A stretch of DNA of 64,000 nucleotides from Alloprevotella sp. Lineage in GTDB: Bacteria; Bacteroidota; Bacteroidia; Bacteroidales; Bacteroidaceae. The stretch is taken from assembly GCA_017477205.1 (NCBI GenBank), contig JAFUXE010000020.1:1-64000 (forward strand). The letters are read 5' to 3'. Under the pieces are notes generated by a model. That model worked only from the letters and a program-made list of their open reading frames with translations, was not told where the DNA came from and made no database searches. Both the position numbers and the translations under genes were made by a program. Of the stretch, positions 18,401-25,821 are shown piece by piece. Position 1 is the stretch's first letter; each line of letters begins with the position of its first letter.

Positions 18401-18925
18401 CCGTTCGCATATACTCTGCCAGAAGCTGTCAATGCATACAGAATTCCCAATATCAATGAGTCCGGGGAAGCCAACGTCGAAGAAATCTCCTCCCCAGTTT
18501 TCATTAGTTCGGATACCCCCGTTCTACTTCTCAGCCGTGATGGCGAAGAGCAAGTTACCCTTACCATTCCCGACCAACTTGAAGAAGTGGACGTGACAGA
18601 AGTAGCAACAACCAACATTCTGAAAGGGGCACTCCTCCGAACGACTGCGGAAAATGTCGGCATCTTTGCCTTCAAGAATGGCCGTGCAGGTTTCTATCCT
18701 GATGCCAAGTTAGCCAACATGACTACCATTCCAGCAAACAGTGCATACCTCACGGACGTTCCCACAGCAGGTGTTCCACTGAACTACACCATGCTCAACG
18801 TCGGCATCAGCTCCCCGTCAACGGATAATGGTCAATGGTCAATGGTCTTCGACCTCCAAGGCCGCCGCGTGCAGAAGACCACGAAGGGCGTGTACATCGA
18901 GAACGGCAGGAAAGTATTGAAGTAA
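15494..18925 (+). CDS. Secreted exo-alpha-sialidase with T9SS-like C-terminal tail
   Basis: The 1143-residue protein has a signal peptide (LLLVLLCTLFSLISAQA) and two N-terminal beta-rich modules (about 22-340) that may bind carbohydrate. A GH33 six-bladed sialidase domain follows (about 360-750). The first arginine of the triad is in YRIPAL (Arg369), Asp boxes lie near residues 406 (SSDNGRTW), 479 (SHDGGTTW) and 551 (SDDFGETW), and a nucleophile Tyr candidate is in CYSTMV near 699. Later modules end in VFDLQGRR...GVYIENGRKVLK, typical of T9SS-sorted proteins. It releases terminal sialic acid from glycoconjugates outside the cell. The upstream frame is open, but only this start gives a signal peptide. 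About 18400-18810 is less GC-rich than the rest. Confidence 0.88.
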   Translation: MRKHLLLVLLCTLFSLISAQAETITFNVSPGTGQCLKGGSTAGTTAGHYFNTWKSTKTAPQLSVTTSKNDMWIHTNTSSVHYFGGCRFTLTVTDGYIITGYSFDFLGYDGNSNSYTTRKEMTVQDAGGNEYKCATTATGRVEVKDLESSTTYFDVVGPVTGNGNVLVTNFEVYVETKPNTLQPFQPTQITDGAFADDTQWYTLEVKAFGRQAYRASDTSVELRNNDPLSEEDAYLWCFVGDREQGFKVYNKAAGPTKCYVVARSGLTNGSAPRFVTEAGMSETQYDARWYFTESTYDPSLVGYRPVYMSPSFNTTYALNDYQENGALKFWDGRGLGSTVTICPQGRVVPEDKARTVKVFDNANSSVPYRIPALAKTADGKLILVVDYRYSKADIGNGPIDLRYKISSDNGRTWSQEYTNLGDGDVSKASGNQWDYAFGDPSIVADCEDPNEVLVIAVGGHVGYFSSTYANPQHVVRFRSHDGGTTWTKGDSLTYQIYNLYQNSAKGNTVGIFLTSGKIMQSRYVKAGSHYRLYIAHPFRGDNGQCCFVIYSDDFGETWKVLGGNKTIASTGMDESKIEELPDGSVVISSRNQSGGRVVNVYTYTDSKTAEGAWSTTATPAPMASGKVNACNGEILVVPAKRNADGKQLYVALQSVPMSTSRQYVGFYYKELASAADFITGAKMAENWQSGLRVSQTTSCYSTMVMMDDNNIGFVYEENSYNGGYDIVFKALSLDTITGGAYTYDPSFTDRSAYFRSSLSERMPEVESGGTIVGQISDLGDFETAREAFEKNPTQESMESVWRLYSEGLPTIPLLTNRPYRLRNLKEYKTGDIRYMAMDASTTTTHTNSTLTTDELFVFLPGTTEGQYYIYCPQYQRYVGRTGANETKVAYVSSTALAGRYSVASDVSGRSTLVCNNPTGTNSALHCASDGRVVPWQAPTEASGWNIIPVTEWNVALSDCEHFSAAAVNMPFAYTLPEAVNAYRIPNINESGEANVEEISSPVFISSDTPVLLLSRDGEEQVTLTIPDQLEEVDVTEVATTNILKGALLRTTAENVGIFAFKNGRAGFYPDAKLANMTTIPANSAYLTDVPTAGVPLNYTMLNVGISSPSTDNGQWSMVFDLQGRRVQKTTKGVYIENGRKVLK
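18816..18847 (+). repeat. AATGGTC tandem repeat encoding a DNGQWSM linker
   Basis: A short tandem repeat of the AATGGTC type lies inside the sialidase gene and encodes TDNGQWSM directly before the C-terminal VFDLQGRR tail. A sequence-related repeat occupies the same place in the C10 protease gene (23991-24041). Confidence 0.65.
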
Positions 18926-18949
18926 GTAATCTGATAACAATTATAGACT

Positions 18950-19969
18950 ATGGAAGGTTTGCCCATTGCAACATTCGTTCTGGCCATTGCCATCATCATT
19001 GGCCTCTCCATCTTTTTCTACTTCGTGCCCTTCTTCCTGTGGCTCAGCGCCCAGGTGAGCGGCGTGCGCATATCCCTCATCCAGCTGATGCTGATGCGCA
19101 TTCGCAACGTGCCGCCGGGCATCATTGTACCGAGCCTCATCGAAGCTCACAAGGCCGGACTGCAGAACATCACGCGCGACAATCTCGAGGCTCACTTCAT
19201 GACGGGCGGACACGTGCAGCGCGTCGTCCACGCCCTCGTCTCTGCCAACAAGGCGAACATCGACCTGACGTTCGAGAAGGCCACCGCCATCGACCTCGCA
19301 GGACGTGACGTCTTCGAAGCTGTGCAGACCAGTGTGAATCCCAAGGTCATCGACACGCCGCCCGTAGCCGCCGTCGCCAAGAACGGCATCCAGCTCATCG
19401 CGAAGGCACGCGTCACGGTGCGCGCCAACATCCAGCAGCTCGTCGGCGGTGCAGGCGAAGAGACCATCCTCGCCCGCGTCGGCGAAGGCATCGTCAGCAG
19501 CATCGGCTCTGCCGAGAGCCATGAGCAGGTGCTCGAGAACCCCGACAGCATCTCCAAGCTCGTGCTGAAGAAAGGCCTCGATGCCGGCACGGCATTTGAA
19601 ATCCTCTCCATCGACATCGCGGACATCGACGTGGGTAAGAACATCGGTGCCACGCTCCAGATGGACCAGGCCAACGCCGACAAGAACATCGCGCAGGCCA
19701 AGGCCGAGGAACGCCGCGCCATGGCCGTCGCCACGGAGCAGGAGATGAAAGCAAAGGCTCAGGAAGCCCGCGCAGAAGTCATCCGCGCCGAGGCACAGGT
19801 GCCCCTCGCACTGGCCAAGGCCCTCAACGACGGCAACATGGGTGCCATGGACTACTACCGCCTCAAGAACCTCCTCGGCGACACCGAGATGCGCGAGAAC
19901 ATCGGACGCCTCACGAAGGGCGACGTCAAGTCCGCACTCGGCACCAACACGCCGCCGCCACTTCCCTAA
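18950..19969 (+). CDS. floA: Flotillin-like protein FloA
   Basis: The 339-residue membrane protein fits the FloA (former UPF0365) family. It has an N-terminal hydrophobic hairpin ([22 protein letters not shown]), then [21 protein letters not shown] and [13 protein letters not shown], an SPFH/band-7-like core, and a C-terminal Ala/Glu-rich coiled-coil region (about 235-310, [21 protein letters not shown]). Flotillins organise membrane microdomains and affect membrane fluidity and protein complexes. Length is normal for the family. It follows the sialidase by 24 bases on the same strand, though a shared role is not expected. An Ala-rich lipoprotein gene follows after a repeat-rich gap. Confidence 0.92.
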   Translation: MEGLPIATFVLAIAIIIGLSIFFYFVPFFLWLSAQVSGVRISLIQLMLMRIRNVPPGIIVPSLIEAHKAGLQNITRDNLEAHFMTGGHVQRVVHALVSANKANIDLTFEKATAIDLAGRDVFEAVQTSVNPKVIDTPPVAAVAKNGIQLIAKARVTVRANIQQLVGGAGEETILARVGEGIVSSIGSAESHEQVLENPDSISKLVLKKGLDAGTAFEILSIDIADIDVGKNIGATLQMDQANADKNIAQAKAEERRAMAVATEQEMKAKAQEARAEVIRAEAQVPLALAKALNDGNMGAMDYYRLKNLLGDTEMRENIGRLTKGDVKSALGTNTPPPLP

Positions 19970-19985
19970 GAAGCCCCCTCCAACC

Positions 19986-20006
19986 TCCCCCCTCCGGGGG
20001 AGGCTT
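19986..20006 (+). terminator. Hairpin after floA
   Basis: CCTCCCCC and GGGGGAGG form a strong stem with a short loop shortly after the floA stop. No clear T-tract follows, so termination is only possible, not certain. Confidence 0.45.
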
Positions 20007-20035
20007 GCAGATACCCGCCCAATGTTTGAAGTCAC

Positions 20036-20112
20036 AAACAACCAAAGAACCAAAGAACCTAAAAACCAAACAACCAAACAACTTAATAACTAAACAACCT
20101 AACAACTAAATC
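20036..20112. repeat. Low-complexity AAC-rich repeat before the Ala-rich lipoprotein gene
   Basis: The stretch is built of imperfect ACAACC, CAAAGAACC and CTAACAACT units with almost no G. It fills the leader of the lipoprotein gene at 20119. It is probably a slippage product; a C/A-rich unstructured leader could also aid translation, which is inference. Confidence 0.55.
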
Positions 20113-20118
20113 ATCAAC

Positions 20119-20838
20119 ATGAAAAAAATCCTCTTTGTAGCGATGGCCGCATGCGCCTTCAGCTTCAGCGCCTGCACAGGCAACAAGACGGACAACGCCG
20201 CTAACGCTGCCGACTCCGCACAGGTAGAAGAAACCAGCGCCGCCAACGTGGCCGCACAGTCCGTGTTCCAGCAGCTCAAGGACGCTGCCAGCGACCCCGC
20301 AAAGCTCCAGGCTGCCGTAGGTGCCGCACAGGTCAAGATTCAGGAGCTCCTCGCCTCCGGCAATGCCGAAAGCGTGAAGCAGTACACGCAGATTCTGCAA
20401 GACCTCATCAACGGCGACAAGAGCGTCCAGGAAGCCCTCACGGCCGTGAAGGATGCTGCCGGTAGCGGCAACCTCCTGAGTGCCTTCAACTCCGTCATCG
20501 GTGCCGCCACCGCAGAAGGTGCCACCGCAGAAAGTTTCGTGGAAGCCACGAAGAAGGCCGGCACGGATGCCTACACCGAAACTGCCATGAAGGACGCCGA
20601 TGCCGTTGACGCCGTGAAGGACGCCGTAGAGAATGCGCCCGAAGCTGCCAAGCAGGCTGTGGAGAACGCCGCACAGGACGTGCAGAACCAGGCCAAGGAA
20701 GCCGTGAACCAGAAGGTTGACGAGGCCAAGACGAAGGCCAACGACGCCATCAATAATGCCCAGCAGAAGGCTAACGACGCCGTGAACAACGCCGCCCAGA
20801 AGGGTGCCGACGCTGCCCGCAAAGCCCTCGGCCTCTAA
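20119..20838 (+). CDS. Ala-rich helical lipoprotein, function unknown
   Basis: The 239-residue lipoprotein has a signal ending in FSFSAC (Cys19). The mature part is almost wholly predicted helix, very rich in Ala, Lys, Glu, Asp, Asn and Gln with few aromatics. The last ~90 residues carry 11-residue-like periodic segments (EAVNQKVDEAKTKANDAINN, then QQKANDAVNNAAQKGADAAR) like those of LEA-type or apolipoprotein-like amphipathic proteins. I do not recognise a family with a known function. It sits after floA and is followed by a strong terminator, so it probably ends that transcription unit. A role at the membrane or in stress protection would be guesswork. Confidence 0.7.
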   Translation: MKKILFVAMAACAFSFSACTGNKTDNAANAADSAQVEETSAANVAAQSVFQQLKDAASDPAKLQAAVGAAQVKIQELLASGNAESVKQYTQILQDLINGDKSVQEALTAVKDAAGSGNLLSAFNSVIGAATAEGATAESFVEATKKAGTDAYTETAMKDADAVDAVKDAVENAPEAAKQAVENAAQDVQNQAKEAVNQKVDEAKTKANDAINNAQQKANDAVNNAAQKGADAARKALGL

Positions 20839-20861
20839 ACGGAAGCCTCCTCTCCCCACAA

Positions 20862-20910
20862 GGGGGACGGAACGCAAGACCCCGCGCCTTGCATTCCGTC
20901 CCCCTTTTTT
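20862..20910 (+). terminator. Strong rho-independent terminator
   Basis: GGGGGACGGAACGCAAG pairs with CTTGCATTCCGTCCCCC with one mismatch around a 9-base loop, and six T residues follow. It ends the floA/lipoprotein unit. Confidence 0.85.
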
Positions 20911-21034
20911 GCGCCCCTGCACTCCGCCCCTCAACGGTCGGGGGATGCGGTATGTTCCGACTGGCTATACCTTAGCATCACGATGATTATAGGACAGCCT
21001 CTGAGATAGACTTCCGCAGGAGGCGGTGCGGGAG

Positions 21035-21134
21035 TGCGGGGAAAAAGCTTCATGTATGCCGGGAAAAGACCTCATAAGTGCCGGGAAAAGACCTCATAAG
21101 TGCCGGGAAAAGGCATCAAGAGTGCGGGCAATTC
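21035..21134. repeat. 22-bp tandem repeat, block A
   Basis: Units beginning TGCCGGGAAAAG recur exactly every 22 bases at 21035 (degenerate), 21057, 21079 and 21101 (diverged end), with a partial copy at 21123. The 21057 and 21079 copies are identical. The period is not a multiple of three and no gene uses the stretch. Between the terminator at 20910 and 21035 nothing else was recognised. Confidence 0.85.
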
Positions 21135-21138
21135 TATA

Positions 21139-21216
21139 AATCAAGCCATGATTTATAAAAACCAAGGCATGATTTACAAAAATCAAGGCTTGATTTGTAC
21201 AAACCAAGCCTTGGTT
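21139..21216. repeat. Four 15-bp palindromes phased at exactly 21 bp, block B
   Basis: Palindrome-like 15-mers start at 21139, 21160, 21181 and 21202. The last two are perfect dyads around one central base (AATCAAG-G-CTTGATT and AACCAAG-C-CTTGGTT); the first two have one and two mismatched pairs. Exact 21-base spacing puts every dyad on the same face of the helix, as in operator or iteron arrays. Confidence 0.82.
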
Positions 21217-21230
21217 TATAGAAAAGAGTG

Positions 21231-21328
21231 CATGCACGGAGCCTTTTCAGCGCATGCACGGAGCCTTTTCACCGCATGCACGGAGCCTTTTCACCGCATG
21301 CACGGAGCCTTTTCACCGCATGCACGAG
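21231..21328. repeat. 22-bp tandem repeat, block C
   Basis: The unit CATGCACGGAGCCTTTTCAC plus CG starts at 21231, 21253, 21275 and 21297, with a partial fifth at 21319. Copies 2-4 are identical; copy 1 differs by one base. Each contains the palindrome GCATGC at its junction. More decayed traces run on to about 21370. Confidence 0.85.
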
Positions 21329-21420
21329 TTTTTTTCCCTACACATACGAGGTTCTTTCCCCGTACACAGGAAGTGATTCTATGCGCCCGGGAAGGGAAAA
21401 GAAGAGGGAGAGGGAGAGCC

Positions 21421-21487
21421 AGGGCACAGGGCAGGGCACAGGCAGGGCACAGGGAGGGCACAGGGCAGGGCACAGAGAGGGCACAGG
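21421..21487. repeat. AGGGCACAGG tandem repeat, block D
   Basis: Six AGGGCACAG(G) units are separated by 0-2 extra bases, giving a purine-rich stretch just past the 3' end of the unknown secreted-protein gene that ends at 21498. Confidence 0.75.
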
Positions 21488-21497
21488 ACGGCCAGGC

Positions 21498-22658
21498 CTA
21501 TTGGTTGGGCTGTGAGATGCTGACCTGGACCTTGTAGGTGTTTGGCAGGGAGCCGTCGGTCAGGCTGATGGTGATGACGCGACCGCTGTAGGCGGCTTCG
21601 CTGAGGTAGAAATAATAGGTGGGAAGGAAGTCGGGCTTGCCTACGAAACTGACATGTTCACTGTTGACGATGTCCCTCTCCAGCGTTTGCGCGAACCGTA
21701 CAGCCGCTTGTCTGTCGTAAACGTCCTTGTTGAGCTGGAACGTGTAGGAGAAGGTTTTCAGCCTTCCGTTCTGCCAGAAGCAGGAGGCTGTCGCGGGAAT
21801 GTCGCCGCCCAAGGTCATGTCGTAGCCCTTTGTAAACGAGAGGGTGATGCTTGCATTTGTCGCGTCCCTGTAAACGTCGGTCGTCCAACCGGGGTAATTC
21901 CTGAGGTTTTCCTCTGCGTCGGCGAACGTGATTTCCCAGCAGTTCTCCGGGAACACCCCGAAGGGCCTTTGCAGCATCTGGCGCAGGGTCATACGCTTAC
22001 TGGTGACGACGGGCATCTGAACAGGGGCACGGTTGGGCGCAGCGGGCTGACTAACTGCGGCACTTTGGGCAGGCTGGCTGACGGCGGCCGTTCCGTACTG
22101 CCCCTGGTCGCCGGTCTTGGCCATGAGGCTGCGGCACATAGCGTCGTAGGTGGCAGCTGAACGGAAGCCGGGCGTGGTGAAGACACGGCCGTTGACAACA
22201 ATTTGCGTGATGTCGTAGCGCCGCAGGAGTGCCATAGCATCGCCGCCATTGTTGCGGAGGTTAGGATTCTTCGTACCTCGCAGCGTTTGCGCACCCACAT
22301 AGATGGACAGGCTGAGCGAAGAGGCCTCATTCGACGTAAGCACTTCCCCATTCGACAGGTGGAGCTGAACGGTCCCCTTCACGTCACCAGAGCCCTTGGG
22401 GTCTATGTCAATTGCCAGCAATTTGGTGCCATTAGCCGACAGGTCGTACAGATAGAAGGAGAGGATGACGGTGTATTCGTTTCTACTGATAGCGCGAAAA
22501 CTGACACCTTTGTCCGCCTTGAATTTTACGACTTCACTGGTTTTTGCTTCCCAATGCGTGGTTTGATTTGTTAGTTCGATGCCGTAGGCCTGTGCCGATA
22601 CGGGCTGCGCCGCGAAAAGAAGCACGGCGGCGAAGAGGAGGGCGGGGATGCGCTTCAT
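21498..22658 (-). CDS. Secreted protein of unknown function
   Basis: The 386-residue product has a signal peptide (RIPALLFAAVLLFAAQPVSAQA). The mature part has an N-terminal beta-rich region (about 25-175), an Ala/Gln/Pro linker near 200-220 (SQPAQSAAVSQPAAPNR) and a C-terminal domain (about 235-386) with alternating beta strands and a Tyr-rich stretch (PTYYFYLSEAAYSG). I do not recognise a family. ATG 22658 was chosen over 22673 because it gives the cleaner signal peptide and avoids overlap with queA. It lies 11 bases after queA on the same strand and is probably the last gene of the cls operon. Likely periplasmic or outer-membrane. Confidence 0.65.
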   Translation of the reverse strand: MKRIPALLFAAVLLFAAQPVSAQAYGIELTNQTTHWEAKTSEVVKFKADKGVSFRAISRNEYTVILSFYLYDLSANGTKLLAIDIDPKGSGDVKGTVQLHLSNGEVLTSNEASSLSLSIYVGAQTLRGTKNPNLRNNGGDAMALLRRYDITQIVVNGRVFTTPGFRSAATYDAMCRSLMAKTGDQGQYGTAAVSQPAQSAAVSQPAAPNRAPVQMPVVTSKRMTLRQMLQRPFGVFPENCWEITFADAEENLRNYPGWTTDVYRDATNASITLSFTKGYDMTLGGDIPATASCFWQNGRLKTFSYTFQLNKDVYDRQAAVRFAQTLERDIVNSEHVSFVGKPDFLPTYYFYLSEAAYSGRVITISLTDGSLPNTYKVQVSISQPNQ

Positions 22659-22669
22659 GGAAGGATGGT

Positions 22670-23896
22670 TCAAGGTTCAAGGAGGGAGGAGTCGCCGTAG
22701 GAGAGGAAGCGGAAGTCGTGGCCGAGGGCGTAGCGGTAGATGTCGCGCCAGCGGTCCTCGCCGACGAAGGCGGAGACGAGGAGCAGGAGCGTGGACTGCG
22801 GCTGGTGGAAGTTCGTCAGCATGCGGCGGACGATGCGGAAGCGGTAGCCGGGGACGATGATGATCTGCGTGGGAGCATGAAGCGTCCCGAGGCCGTGAGC
22901 GTCCATATAGCGGAGGAGGGCTTCGAGGGCGACGGTGGCGGGCAGGTCGTAGCTGCGCTCGTAGGGTTGCCACTGGGCAACGCGGAGGTCCTCGGGCAGC
23001 AGGCCGGGGTTCTCATGCACCATGCAGCCCAGGAAATAGAGGCTTTCAAGGGTGCGCACGCTGGTGGTGCCGACGGCGGTGCAGGCCGCATCGTGCGCCA
23101 GGAGGCACTCCAGCGTGTGGCGGCGCACGGCAAACTGCTCGCTGTGCATCTCATGGCCGCCGATAGTCTCGCTCTTCACGGGGCGGAAGGTGCCGGCACC
23201 CACGTGCAGCGTCACCTCCTCGCGCTCCACGCCCGCTGCGTCAAGGGCGGCGAGCACGCGGGGCGTGAAGTGGAGCCCCGCCGTGGGAGCCGCCACGCTG
23301 CCCTTGATGCGGCTATAGACGGTCTGGTAGGTGACGAGGTCACTGGCTTCCGTTGCACGATTAAGATACGGAGGTATGGGCAGCGCGCCTGCGGCATGAA
23401 GCACCTCGCCGAAGGTCAGCGCGTCGTCATCCCAGCAGAAGCGCACCTCGTGGCCGGTGCCGCTTTCGCCAAGGCGTTCGGCCGTAAGGCGTATTTCCCG
23501 CCCTTCCACTTGCAGCGTCTGCGCGAGCGTTCCCTCGTGCCAGCGTTTCAGGTTTCCCACGAGGCACGTCCACGTCAGCCCGCTGCGGGCGCTGAAGCTC
23601 TGCTCGTAGTCGGCAGGCGTGTGGGGTTCAAGGCAGAACACCTCGATGGTGGCACCGGTGGGCTTGCGGAAGTGCAGGCGGGCGCGGATGACGCGCGTAT
23701 TGTTGAACACCATGAGGCTGCCTGCGGGCAGGAAGTCGGGAAGGCAGCGGAAGGTGCTTTCGGAAATGTCGCCGGAGCGGTAGAGAAGGAGTTTGGAAGC
23801 ATCGCGCTCTGCAAGGGGGTACTTGGCGATGCGCTCATCGGGGAGCGGATAGTCGTAGTCGGCTATCCGAATGCTTTTGTTTTCGCTTTGGTTCAT
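22670..23896 (-). CDS. queA: S-adenosylmethionine:tRNA ribosyltransferase-isomerase
   Basis: The 408-residue enzyme transfers and isomerises the ribosyl part of AdoMet onto 7-aminomethyl-7-deazaguanine in tRNA, giving epoxyqueuosine. Diagnostic segments are IADYDYPLPDERIAKYPL, MVFNNTRVIRARL, GALPIPPYL, SVAAPTAGLHFT, LHVGAGTFRPV, HSEQF and VGTTSVRTLESL. The start at 23896 matches the family N-terminus; the frame is open upstream through the repeat in the neighbouring protease gene and was trimmed. It lies two bases after the C10 protease gene, and an unknown secreted protein follows. No preQ1 element is expected inside this operon and none was seen. Confidence 0.95.
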   Translation of the reverse strand: MNQSENKSIRIADYDYPLPDERIAKYPLAERDASKLLLYRSGDISESTFRCLPDFLPAGSLMVFNNTRVIRARLHFRKPTGATIEVFCLEPHTPADYEQSFSARSGLTWTCLVGNLKRWHEGTLAQTLQVEGREIRLTAERLGESGTGHEVRFCWDDDALTFGEVLHAAGALPIPPYLNRATEASDLVTYQTVYSRIKGSVAAPTAGLHFTPRVLAALDAAGVEREEVTLHVGAGTFRPVKSETIGGHEMHSEQFAVRRHTLECLLAHDAACTAVGTTSVRTLESLYFLGCMVHENPGLLPEDLRVAQWQPYERSYDLPATVALEALLRYMDAHGLGTLHAPTQIIIVPGYRFRIVRRMLTNFHQPQSTLLLLVSAFVGEDRWRDIYRYALGHDFRFLSYGDSSLLEP

Positions 23897-23898
23897 CG

Positions 23899-25821
23899 TT
23901 AATGACTTATCAGAATCTTTTTCCTGTTTTCTATGTATATGCCGCGTCGCATGGGGTGCGATGTCAGTCGCCGCCCTTGGAGGTCGAAGACCATTGAGGA
24001 TTGAGGATTGAACATTGACCATTGTCCATTATCCATTGACGGGGCGCTGATGCCCGAGGCCGCGGGAAGCGTGAACTCCAGCGTCTGCACAATGGTCCAG
24101 GGACAACGCAGACGCAGCTGGTATGTCGTACCGGGCTGAAGGCCGCGGAAGCGGACCACATCGTGCATGCTCGCGCCCGCGCGTAAATAAAAATAATGTG
24201 CATGGGAGCCTACGCCATACTCTCCGCCGTCGTCGGGCGTGCCGAGCTCATAGGTCAGTATGCGTCCGGCACGCGCCGCACCCTCGCCATTCGTAACGTC
24301 AAGCGTAAACTCCGCCGTGCTGTCGGCGGGGAAGCTGACGGCAAGGTTTTCAAAGCGGAGGTCGGGGAGGCAGTAGGGCGCGATGCTGACGGGCCCCAGG
24401 TCCTGCACGTGTATGTCGTCGGGCGAGAGGCGCAACGTGCGCTCGCCGCCCTCGTCGAAGCGCAGGTGTACAGTCAGGGTGCGCGTCTCGCCAGGCTCCA
24501 GCGTTGCCGTCGTCAGCGCCACGTAGTCGCCCTGCTGTATGAAGGCCGTGTCCGTCGGAAGGTTCGTGAAGAGTTCCAGCGGTGTCGTCAGCGCGTGGTC
24601 GGACGTATTCTGCACGGTGAGCGTCATGGGCGTATAGGCCACGGTCATCGGCTCCTCCAGCAGTTGCCAGTCCAGCACGCGAATCTCCTCTCCGGTACGG
24701 TGAAGCGTATCGGGAAGGTCGGGCGTGAGGGCATCGGGGTGGATGAAGATGGCTTCATGGTTGCTGATGAAACCGTTCTCGGGGCCGTAGGCGGTGCGGT
24801 CGTATGCAGGCTCGGCGGAATAGAGGATGCTGATGTCGAAGAAGCCGTCATAGTTTCCGCCATATCCCCAGTTGACGTGGAAGAGCCCCTCCTCGTCATA
24901 GCCGTCCACCACGAAGGCGTGCCCATTGAGGCGCATCGTGTTGGCAGCATAATATACGGGGCGTCCCGCCTGCAGCTCCGCCCGCAGCATCTGCGTCCAG
25001 TCGGAGGGCGCATAGCGATAGCTGTCGGCATAGTGTACGTAGCCCATACCGAAGGCGCGCAGCAGCGGCTCTACGGCGCGGCGGCTGACGGCACCGCTTG
25101 CCCCAGGTCCCCAGCTCATGTGCGCGGCCATGCCCATCCAGTAGCTCAGGCGCGCCACGGCGTCCAGAGAGGCATCGGAAGCTTCCGCGGCGTCGTAGTT
25201 GTCCAATATGAGGCGTGTATCTACGGAGGCTCCAGGGAGCACATCGGGCACTTCATAGTAGGGCGTTGCCCAGCCGTGAAGCGTGTCCTGCAAGGTATAG
25301 GTGCGGCGATAATAGGTGAGAATCTGCTCCAAAGCCGTAGCCACGCAGCCCACGACGCAATGCTCTTCCGAGCGTGTGCCGTCGTCATAGACGTAGTAAG
25401 GACACTGGGCATTGTAGGGTGCCTCCTGATGGCGCGTCGTCGTGAGCAGCGGTGCGACGGCGCCCCCGGGAGCCGTCCGTGCAGGCTGTTGCGTCCGCAG
25501 CAGTTTCCGGCAGCGGGCATAGGAAGCCAGCAGGTCGTCCAAGGCAGCGGGACGTTCCCCTCCCCCACCCGCGCCATAGCCCAGGACGGTGGGCAGGCGC
25601 GTGTCCGCAGCGACAAGCACGAAGTCGCCCGCAGCGTCGCCCACGAGATAGGCAGCATCGGTACGCGTCAGCACGTACGGCGTCTCCACAGCCCGCAACA
25701 GGCCGCGTCCGCGCAGGAACTGTGCCGCCGTCCGCACGGCCTGCAGCGTGTCCACGGGAGACGCCACGGCGCAGAGGGCCGCAGCGAGGAACAGGGGCAG
25801 CAGAAGAAGGCGTCTCATCAT
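23899..25821 (-). CDS. Secreted C10-family (streptopain-like) cysteine protease
   Basis: The 640-residue protein has a signal peptide (LLLLPLFLAAALCAVAS), an N-terminal pro-domain of the Spi/pro-SpeB type (about 25-125), and a C10 catalytic domain (about 135-355). The nucleophile is Cys159 in HCVVGCVATALEQ, the catalytic His301 is in GHAFVVDGYD, and HVNWGYGG (about 315) supports the active site. Beta-sandwich regions follow, then a T9SS-like tail with VFDLQGRR and GIYIENRKK. Relatives such as SpeB and interpain A cleave host proteins. The start overlaps the end of cls by four bases and queA follows after two. A tandem repeat encodes the DNGQWSM linker before the tail. Confidence 0.88.
   Translation of the reverse strand: MMRRLLLLPLFLAAALCAVASPVDTLQAVRTAAQFLRGRGLLRAVETPYVLTRTDAAYLVGDAAGDFVLVAADTRLPTVLGYGAGGGGERPAALDDLLASYARCRKLLRTQQPARTAPGGAVAPLLTTTRHQEAPYNAQCPYYVYDDGTRSEEHCVVGCVATALEQILTYYRRTYTLQDTLHGWATPYYEVPDVLPGASVDTRLILDNYDAAEASDASLDAVARLSYWMGMAAHMSWGPGASGAVSRRAVEPLLRAFGMGYVHYADSYRYAPSDWTQMLRAELQAGRPVYYAANTMRLNGHAFVVDGYDEEGLFHVNWGYGGNYDGFFDISILYSAEPAYDRTAYGPENGFISNHEAIFIHPDALTPDLPDTLHRTGEEIRVLDWQLLEEPMTVAYTPMTLTVQNTSDHALTTPLELFTNLPTDTAFIQQGDYVALTTATLEPGETRTLTVHLRFDEGGERTLRLSPDDIHVQDLGPVSIAPYCLPDLRFENLAVSFPADSTAEFTLDVTNGEGAARAGRILTYELGTPDDGGEYGVGSHAHYFYLRAGASMHDVVRFRGLQPGTTYQLRLRCPWTIVQTLEFTLPAASGISAPSMDNGQWSMFNPQSSMVFDLQGRRLTSHPMRRGIYIENRKKILISH
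23991..24041 (-). repeat. ATTGA/CCATTG tandem repeat encoding a DNGQWSM linker
   Basis: Imperfect repeats of 7-8 bases (GGATTGA and CATTGTC-like units on the plus strand) lie within the C10 protease gene, encoding MDNGQWSMFNPQSSM right before the VFDLQGRR tail. They match the repeat at 18816-18847 in the sialidase gene in both type and place. Confidence 0.65.

Noticed and set aside
21035..21328. CRISPR array
   Set aside because: Repeats of 21-22 bp abut directly without unique spacers, and no cas genes are in the window.
21100..21537. Possible 145-codon gene through the repeat blocks
   Set aside because: It consists entirely of the tandem repeats and purine-rich sequence, has no recognisable domain, and the repeat periods of 22 would not preserve a frame.
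23897..24022. 42-residue N-terminal extension of QueA
   Set aside because: It reads through the tandem repeat and the protease coding region in another frame; the family N-terminus starts at 23896.
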